From contig QHPW01000078.1 in the NCBI GenBank assembly GCA_003219675.1, forward strand, positions 12,506-25,085: 12,580 nt of DNA, written 5' to 3'. This document shows positions 8,693 to 12,580 of the stretch, piece after piece. The notes below the pieces were generated by a model, which saw only the letters and a program-made list of their open reading frames with translations, was not told where the DNA came from and searched no databases. Position numbers and translations under genes: made by a program. Source of the DNA: Verrucomicrobiota bacterium (GTDB lineage: Bacteria > Verrucomicrobiota > Verrucomicrobiia > Limisphaerales > AV2). Each line of letters starts with the position of its first letter. Within the stretch, counting starts at the first letter, position 1.

Positions 8693-9646
8693 ATGAACCC
8701 GATCTCCCTGCTGATTGTGGAAGGCAATCCGAGCTTTTTGCGAGTTGAGACCTTTTTTTTCCAGAAGCACTGCCGCCCTGAAACCTTTGTGGTGGGGACG
8801 GCGGTTCGAGGCGAGGAAGCGCTGGCTCAAGCGAAGGTTTTGCGGCCCGACGTAATCCTGTTTGATCTGGCCGTTTGCGGATGCGGCGGGCCGGCCATGA
8901 TTGCGCGGCTCAAGCGGGCTCTGCCCGGCACGGCGATCGTGGCGCGGAGCCTGCGGCCGGAAGCCATCGACCGCGAGGCGCTTTTGGCGGCGGGTGTTGA
9001 TGATTTTGTTTCGAAGTTCGCTTCGCCGAGCGAATTGTTGCCGGTCATGCGCCGCGCGTGCGAAATGCGGCGGAATCGACGCACGCGGGAATCCACGGCG
9101 GCATTCCGGTCCTTAACGTATCGAGATTTTGAGAAACCGCTTATGAGAAAACATGGAAAACCGATCACCATTCTGATGGCTGACGATGAGGCGACCGACT
9201 GTCTGTTGGTCAAAGCGGCGGTCGAAAAGGCCCATCTGCACAACGAGCTCCGCTTCGTGGAAAACGGCGTGGAGTTGATGGACTACCTGCATCGCAGCGG
9301 CAAGTACTCCAAAGCGTCCGCCGCGCCGCGACCCGGCCTGATCCTGTTGGACCTGAACATGCCCCGCAAGGATGGGCGCGAGGCGTTGGCGGAAATCAAG
9401 GCCGATCCGGACTTGCGGAACATCCCGATTGTCGTGATGACGGGGTCCAAGGCCGACGAGGATTTCTGGCGCGCCCGCAACCTGGGAGCAGACATGTATC
9501 TGGTGAAGCCGGTGACCTTTGAAACGCTGGTGAACGTGGCCCGATCGCTGGGCCGATACTGGTTCGAGATCGTGGAGATGCCGGAGGCCACCGGCACGAA
9601 TCCGCCACCGGCACGTTCGCGCGATGGCACTATCCAGGTTGCTTAG
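8693..9646 (+). CDS. Two-receiver response regulator (Rec-Rec), no output domain
   Basis: This is a 317-residue protein made of two CheY-like receiver domains. Receiver 1 (~4-125) keeps the acceptor Asp58 in VILFDLAV and a Lys in FVSKF, but its acidic pocket reads IVEGN (Glu10-Gly11), where the family normally has two acidic residues; it may bind Mg2+ poorly. Receiver 2 (~157-290) is Rcp1-like and complete: MADDEATD, Asp220 in LILLDLNMPRKDG, VMTGS and YLVKPV. A Met at 9143 (residue 151) sits just before receiver 2, so the gene looks like a fusion of two single-receiver genes. I chose ATG 8693 because receiver 1 begins directly there; a longer reading from 8576 is possible. No HTH, GGDEF or other effector domain is present, so it probably passes or buffers phosphoryl groups. 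An 8-base T run lies at 8753-8760. Confidence 0.85.
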   Translation: MNPISLLIVEGNPSFLRVETFFFQKHCRPETFVVGTAVRGEEALAQAKVLRPDVILFDLAVCGCGGPAMIARLKRALPGTAIVARSLRPEAIDREALLAAGVDDFVSKFASPSELLPVMRRACEMRRNRRTRESTAAFRSLTYRDFEKPLMRKHGKPITILMADDEATDCLLVKAAVEKAHLHNELRFVENGVELMDYLHRSGKYSKASAAPRPGLILLDLNMPRKDGREALAEIKADPDLRNIPIVVMTGSKADEDFWRARNLGADMYLVKPVTFETLVNVARSLGRYWFEIVEMPEATGTNPPPARSRDGTIQVA

Positions 9647-9851
9647 TCCTGTTTATGAACTATACTGCCCACCGGACTTGGCCAGGTGCCGACCCTGACA
9701 GAGGGTGCTGGCATCGCCAATCGGTGACGTTGGCCCAATGCTCACTGAGTCGTCGAGCACCGGTCTGATCCCGTTTCACCTTGAACCCATTGCGCCGGTT
9801 GGGATAGTTTAAGGCATTGCCGGTCGGTCAGAACTCGACCCTGAAAAAACT
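9647..9851. other. Spacer between the two receiver genes, with a hairpin
   Basis: The 205-bp non-coding stretch carries a hairpin at 9687-9713, with TGCC pairing to GGCA and an inner ACCCT/AGGGT stem around GACAG. No T-run follows, so it is not a clear terminator. A promoter-like pair lies further right (separate entry), suggesting the last receiver gene can be transcribed on its own. Confidence 0.4.
9781..9808 (+). promoter_or_regulatory. Possible sigma-70-type promoter for the single-receiver gene
   Basis: TTGAAC (9781-9786) and GATAGT (9803-9808) are separated by 16 bases, and each matches the consensus at four of six positions. The pair lies about 43 bp upstream of the ATG at 9852. It is a weak match by eye, without experimental support. 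Confidence 0.3.
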
Positions 9852-10370
9852 ATGAACAGCAAATTCATCCTGCTGGTTGAAGACAATCCCGATGATGAAC
9901 TCCTGGTCGTGCGCGCCTTGAGGAAGAATCGCATCTGGAATGATGTCGAAGTGGTGCATGACGGAGTGGCGGCGCTCGACTTTCTATTCGCCACCGGCCC
10001 GTGCTGCGGACGTGACCCGGGCGAGCTGCCGGCCGTGGTGCTGCTCGACCTGAGACTGCCGCGCATGCACGGCTTTCAGGTGCTCAGACGCATCCGTGCC
10101 GACCAGCGAACCCAGGACCTGCCGGTGATCATCATCACGGCCTCCTGGGAAGTGGAAGACATCCTGAGCGGGTTCAGCCTGCGGGCGGACGGTTATGTGT
10201 GCAAGACCGCCAGCTTCGATAAATTCGTCAACGCCCTGGGTCATCTGGGCCTGGGCGGATTGCTTGCGGACGAGCCGAGTCCAGCCAAGGTCAAGGCGCT
10301 GAGAAAGGCGCATCTGGAATCCAGCGGCGAGGAAACAAGCGAACCCATTCACCTGGGGCTGAACGACTGA
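9852..10370 (+). CDS. Single-domain Rcp1-like response regulator
   Basis: The product has 172 residues, almost all one CheY-like receiver of the Rcp1 subfamily, which has a longer loop before the acceptor strand. Key residues are visible: acidic pair in LVEDNPDDE (~9-11), acceptor Asp66 in VVLLDLRLPRMHG, Thr in IIITAS and Lys118 in YVCKTASFDKF. The usual Lys-Pro is Lys-Thr here. The last ~35 residues (PSPAKVKALRKAHLESSGEE...) look like a charged tail without a known domain. Rcp1 regulators act by protein-protein phosphotransfer, not DNA binding. The kinase upstream is the obvious partner, but this is inference from proximity. The start at 9852 fits the usual few residues before the first strand; the ribosome site is weak. 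Confidence 0.88.
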   Translation: MNSKFILLVEDNPDDELLVVRALRKNRIWNDVEVVHDGVAALDFLFATGPCCGRDPGELPAVVLLDLRLPRMHGFQVLRRIRADQRTQDLPVIIITASWEVEDILSGFSLRADGYVCKTASFDKFVNALGHLGLGGLLADEPSPAKVKALRKAHLESSGEETSEPIHLGLND

Positions 10371-10438
10371 ACCGCCCGGAGTTTCTGATCCGCCAAACCG
10401 CACAACTTTCCTTGGTCTCCTTTGCTCTCTCTGGTTGA

Positions 10439-11410
10439 ATGCCGCAGCCGTCTGCGGCGATGACGATTCAAATATCCAGTCTGGAGGAGTTGAGGAAGAC
10501 CCTTGCGGGCGCCCATGCGCGCGGCGAAAAGGTCACCGGCATTAATCTGGAGGCGCTGAACCGCGTGGTCGCACACACGCCGGAAGACATGACCGTGACC
10601 GTGGAAGCGGGCATCACCCTGGCCCGGTTGCAAACCGAACTTGCCCGGCAGCGGCAGTGGCTCCCGATCGACCCGCCGAATCCCGGGCGCCTCACCCTCG
10701 GCGCCCTGCTCACCACCGACGCCAGCGGACCGCGTCGATTCGGTTACGGCACGATTCGCGATTACCTCATCGGCATCCGAGTCGCCCTGGTTGACGGACG
10801 CGTCATCCAGTCAGGCGGCAAGGTCGTCAAAAACGTCGCAGGCTACGACCTCGCCAAACTGTTTATCGACTGTCACGGCAGTCTGGGCGTGATCGTCGAA
10901 GCGACGTTCAAGCTCCGCCCGCTGCCCGAAGCCGAGCAGTTCGTCCAGACGCGTTGTGAGTCGCTGGAACGAGCCGGGGCGTTGATCGAGGCGGTGATCG
11001 AGTCCGAAATGACGCCCGTCGTGCTTGACCTCCATAATCTCGCGCCTCCCGACGGGCAGGGATCAAACCGGTTCTTCGTCGTCCTCGGCTTTGCCGGTAC
11101 GCGTGAAGAGGTCGAGTGGCAATCGGCCATTGCGCATCAACTGGGTTTAAAGGAACCCGCGAGCCTGGATCACGAGAAGAAGTTTTGGAGCAGCGGACCT
11201 TCGCCGGCCCGAATTTCAGTCTTGCCTTCGCGCGTCGCCGAATCCCTCCGCGGACTCGGCGTGATTCCTTTCGTTGCCCGCGCAGGAGACGGTGTGATTT
11301 ACTGTCGTGGCGGCCCGCAGCCGGATCGGGCTGAATTGCCGATGAAATTGATACGCCGGGTGAAGGACGCTTTTGATCCGAGACACGTATTGCCCGATTT
11401 GCCGCTGTGA
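10439..11410 (+). CDS. glcE: Glycolate oxidase subunit GlcE (FAD-binding)
   Basis: GlcE is the second FAD-domain subunit of the GlcDEF glycolate dehydrogenase. At 323 residues it is close to the family length (E. coli ~350). It shows the PCMH-type FAD-binding fold: VTVEAGITLARLQTELA, WLPIDPPNPGRLTLGALLTT, DASGPRRFGYGTIRDYLIGI, VALVDGRVIQSGGKVVKNVAGYDLAKLF, GSLGVIVEATFKLRPLP. A short C-terminal part ends in FDPRHVLPDLPL. The frame is intact, unlike glcD and glcF. Its stop overlaps the GTG of glcF by four bases (GTGA), indicating translational coupling. The ATG at 10439 is used here; an in-frame ATG at 10460 (MTIQISSLEEL) is equally plausible, and a perfect hairpin lies between them. Neither has a clear Shine-Dalgarno sequence. 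Confidence 0.9.
   Translation: MPQPSAAMTIQISSLEELRKTLAGAHARGEKVTGINLEALNRVVAHTPEDMTVTVEAGITLARLQTELARQRQWLPIDPPNPGRLTLGALLTTDASGPRRFGYGTIRDYLIGIRVALVDGRVIQSGGKVVKNVAGYDLAKLFIDCHGSLGVIVEATFKLRPLPEAEQFVQTRCESLERAGALIEAVIESEMTPVVLDLHNLAPPDGQGSNRFFVVLGFAGTREEVEWQSAIAHQLGLKEPASLDHEKKFWSSGPSPARISVLPSRVAESLRGLGVIPFVARAGDGVIYCRGGPQPDRAELPMKLIRRVKDAFDPRHVLPDLPL
10441..10458. promoter_or_regulatory. Hairpin between two possible glcE start codons
   Basis: GCCGCAG (10441-10447) and CTGCGGC (10452-10458) form a perfect 7-bp stem around CCGT. It starts two bases after the ATG at 10439 begins and ends just before the ATG at 10460, so as RNA it would sit in the initiation region. It may be chance in GC-rich DNA. 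Confidence 0.35.
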
Positions 11411-12580
11411 ACGCGCCTGGATCCGCCATCCATCCTCCGGCTCGCACCGACGCTCCGGTCGAACGCTTCCTTGACTACAACCACTCGCTGGCGTGCATCC
11501 ATTGCGGATTGTGCCTCGCGTCATGCCCGACTTATCTTGAAACCGGCAACGAGAACGATTCGCCCCGCGGTCGCATTTACCTCATGCGCGCCGTTCAGGA
11601 CGGGCGACTGCCGTTGGGTGACACCGCGGTGCGGCACATGGATCTCTGCCTTGGCTGCCGCGCCTGTGAAGCGGTTTGTCCCAGCGGCGTGCCCTACGGC
11701 GAACTGCTGGAACACGCTCGCCACCACATCGCCAAACACTACCGGCGGTCTGTGTTTGCAACTCTTCTTCGACGCGTGGCGATTGAAAAAGTCTTTCCCT
11801 TCCCGCGGCGAATGAAGCTGGCGCTGTTGCCGGTGAAAGTTCTGCGCGCGTTGCGGGCGGAGAAACTGCTGCCGCGATTCGCGCGGGATGCTTTGTCCCT
11901 TGTTCCCGACGATGCAACGCAAGTTGAGTTGCCCGAGTTTTCGCCGGCACCCGCGTCCAGTCGCGGTCGTGTCGGCTTTGTCAGCGGATGCGTCATGAGC
12001 GTGCTGTTCGGCGAAACCAACGCCAACAGCGTTCGCTTGCTCAATCGCGCCGGCTGGGAGGTGGTGACGCCACCGACGCAAGTCTGCGACCAATCCCGGT
12101 TGCATTCTGCAAATTCGGGCGGGTTTGAAAAAGGCGGGCGCGAACATCGAAGTCTTCGAGCAGCACGATCTGGACGCCATCATCATCAACGCCGCCGGTT
12201 GCGGCTCCACGCTCAAGGAGTATGGGCAGTTGCTTCGCGACGACCCGGCGTGGGCGGAGCGCGGAAGAAAGTTCAGCGCCAGGGTCAAGGACCTCACAGA
12301 GGTCCTTGTCGCCGGTGACTTTTTTAAGCATCCGTGTTCCCCCCACCACGGCCCTCTCCCTCAGGGAGAGGGTGGCCGACGGCCGGGTGAGGGGGAATCC
12401 GCACTCCGCACTCCACACTCCGCGCCTAAGGTCACCTATCACGACGCCTGTCATCTCGCGCATCCGCAGCGCATCACAAAACAGCCGAGCGACCTGGTGA
12501 AGGCCGTCGCGGGAAACAATTTCGTCGAACTGCCTGAATCCGATGTCTGCTGTGGCAGCGCCGGCAGCTACAACCTGACC
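11407..12580 (+). CDS. glcF: Glycolate oxidase iron-sulfur subunit GlcF, disrupted and cut by window end
   Basis: GlcF carries two 4Fe-4S clusters and heterodisulfide-reductase-type CCG domains, passing electrons from GlcDE to the quinone pool. Two ferredoxin motifs are intact: Cys30/33/36/40 (CIHCGLCLASCP) and Cys81/84/87/91 (CLGCRACEAVCPSGVPYGELLEHAR). The first CCG domain begins normally (GRVGFVSGCVMSVLFGETN, GWEVVTPPTQVC). At ~12086 the frame is lost and the original frame stops at 12318. The +1 frame then gives genuine GlcF sequence to the window end: IEVFEQHDLDAIIINAAGCG, STLKEYGQLL, VTYHDACHLAHPQR, ESDVCCGSAGSYNLT. The expected CCGALH motif after QVC is replaced by a patch reading ATNPGCILQIRAGLKKAG in the new frame, which resembles the family's C-terminal motif. 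A ~36-residue insertion made of a palindromic repeat lies at ~12325-12428. It starts with GTG overlapping the glcE stop. It is probably non-functional as written. Confidence 0.87.
12337..12421. repeat. CCCTCTCCC-type palindromic repeat with 7-mer tandem tail inside glcF
   Basis: CCCTCTCCC (12352-12360), loop TCA and GGGAGAGGG (12364-12372) form a perfect 9-bp stem. GGCC-GAC-GGCC follows, and CCCCCC(ACC) on the left faces GGGTGAGGGGG on the right, giving a larger imperfect hairpin. Three copies of a heptamer follow (GCACTCC, GCACTCC, ACACTCC; 12401-12421). Such CCCTCTCCC/GGGTGAGGG palindromes are familiar as intergenic repeats in many bacteria. Here the element sits within the glcF reading frame and leaves that frame open. 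Confidence 0.75.

Noticed and set aside
8383..8748. 121-residue open frame overlapping the start of the Rec-Rec gene
   Set aside because: It has no domain, low-information composition, and overlaps a clear receiver in another frame.

Overview
The window is a GC-rich bacterial segment with every recognisable gene on the + strand. I infer Verrucomicrobiota (Pedosphaera/Limisphaerales-like). The grounds are a giant secreted-type protein (LamG, calcium-loop and beta-strand repeats) whose C-terminal module has the 'IETSADLRRWSDA...FFRVR' pattern common in that phylum, the abundance of Rcp1-type receivers, and starts that mostly lack a clear Shine-Dalgarno sequence. No rRNA, tRNA or CRISPR array is visible.

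Layout. (1) 2-4426: 3' part of a very large extracellular repeat protein, cut by the window edge. It carries four units of about 200-228 residues, and the two middle units are a nearly perfect 684-bp tandem duplication. (2) 4458-5886: glcD-like FAD-linked glycolate oxidase subunit, with a frameshift and apparent small deletion near 5640. (3) 5887-6084: short spacer made largely of palindromic REP-like sequence. (4) 6085-10370: a signalling module consisting of a soluble NarL/DegS-type histidine kinase (Rec-PAS-GAF-HisKA_3-HATPase), a two-receiver protein and a single-receiver Rcp1-like protein. No DNA-binding output domain is present. (5) 10439-11410 glcE and 11407-12580 glcF (start codon of glcF overlapping the stop of glcE), with glcF running off the window end.

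GlcD, GlcE and GlcF together form the membrane-associated glycolate dehydrogenase that feeds electrons from glycolate into the respiratory chain. Here the glcDEF set is split by 4.5 kb of signalling genes. It is also damaged: glcD has a frameshift, and glcF has both an out-of-frame patch that looks like a misplaced copy of its own C-terminal motif and an in-frame insertion of a CCCTCTCCC-type palindromic repeat. Either the locus is decaying and being remodelled by repeats, or the assembly contains errors in both genes. The sequence alone cannot decide between these.

The most interesting points are the mosaic glcF, the in-frame REP-like insertion, the output-less four-receiver phosphorelay inside a glc locus, and the homogenised 684-bp repeat of the surface protein. 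I found no clearly new defence or mobile system.
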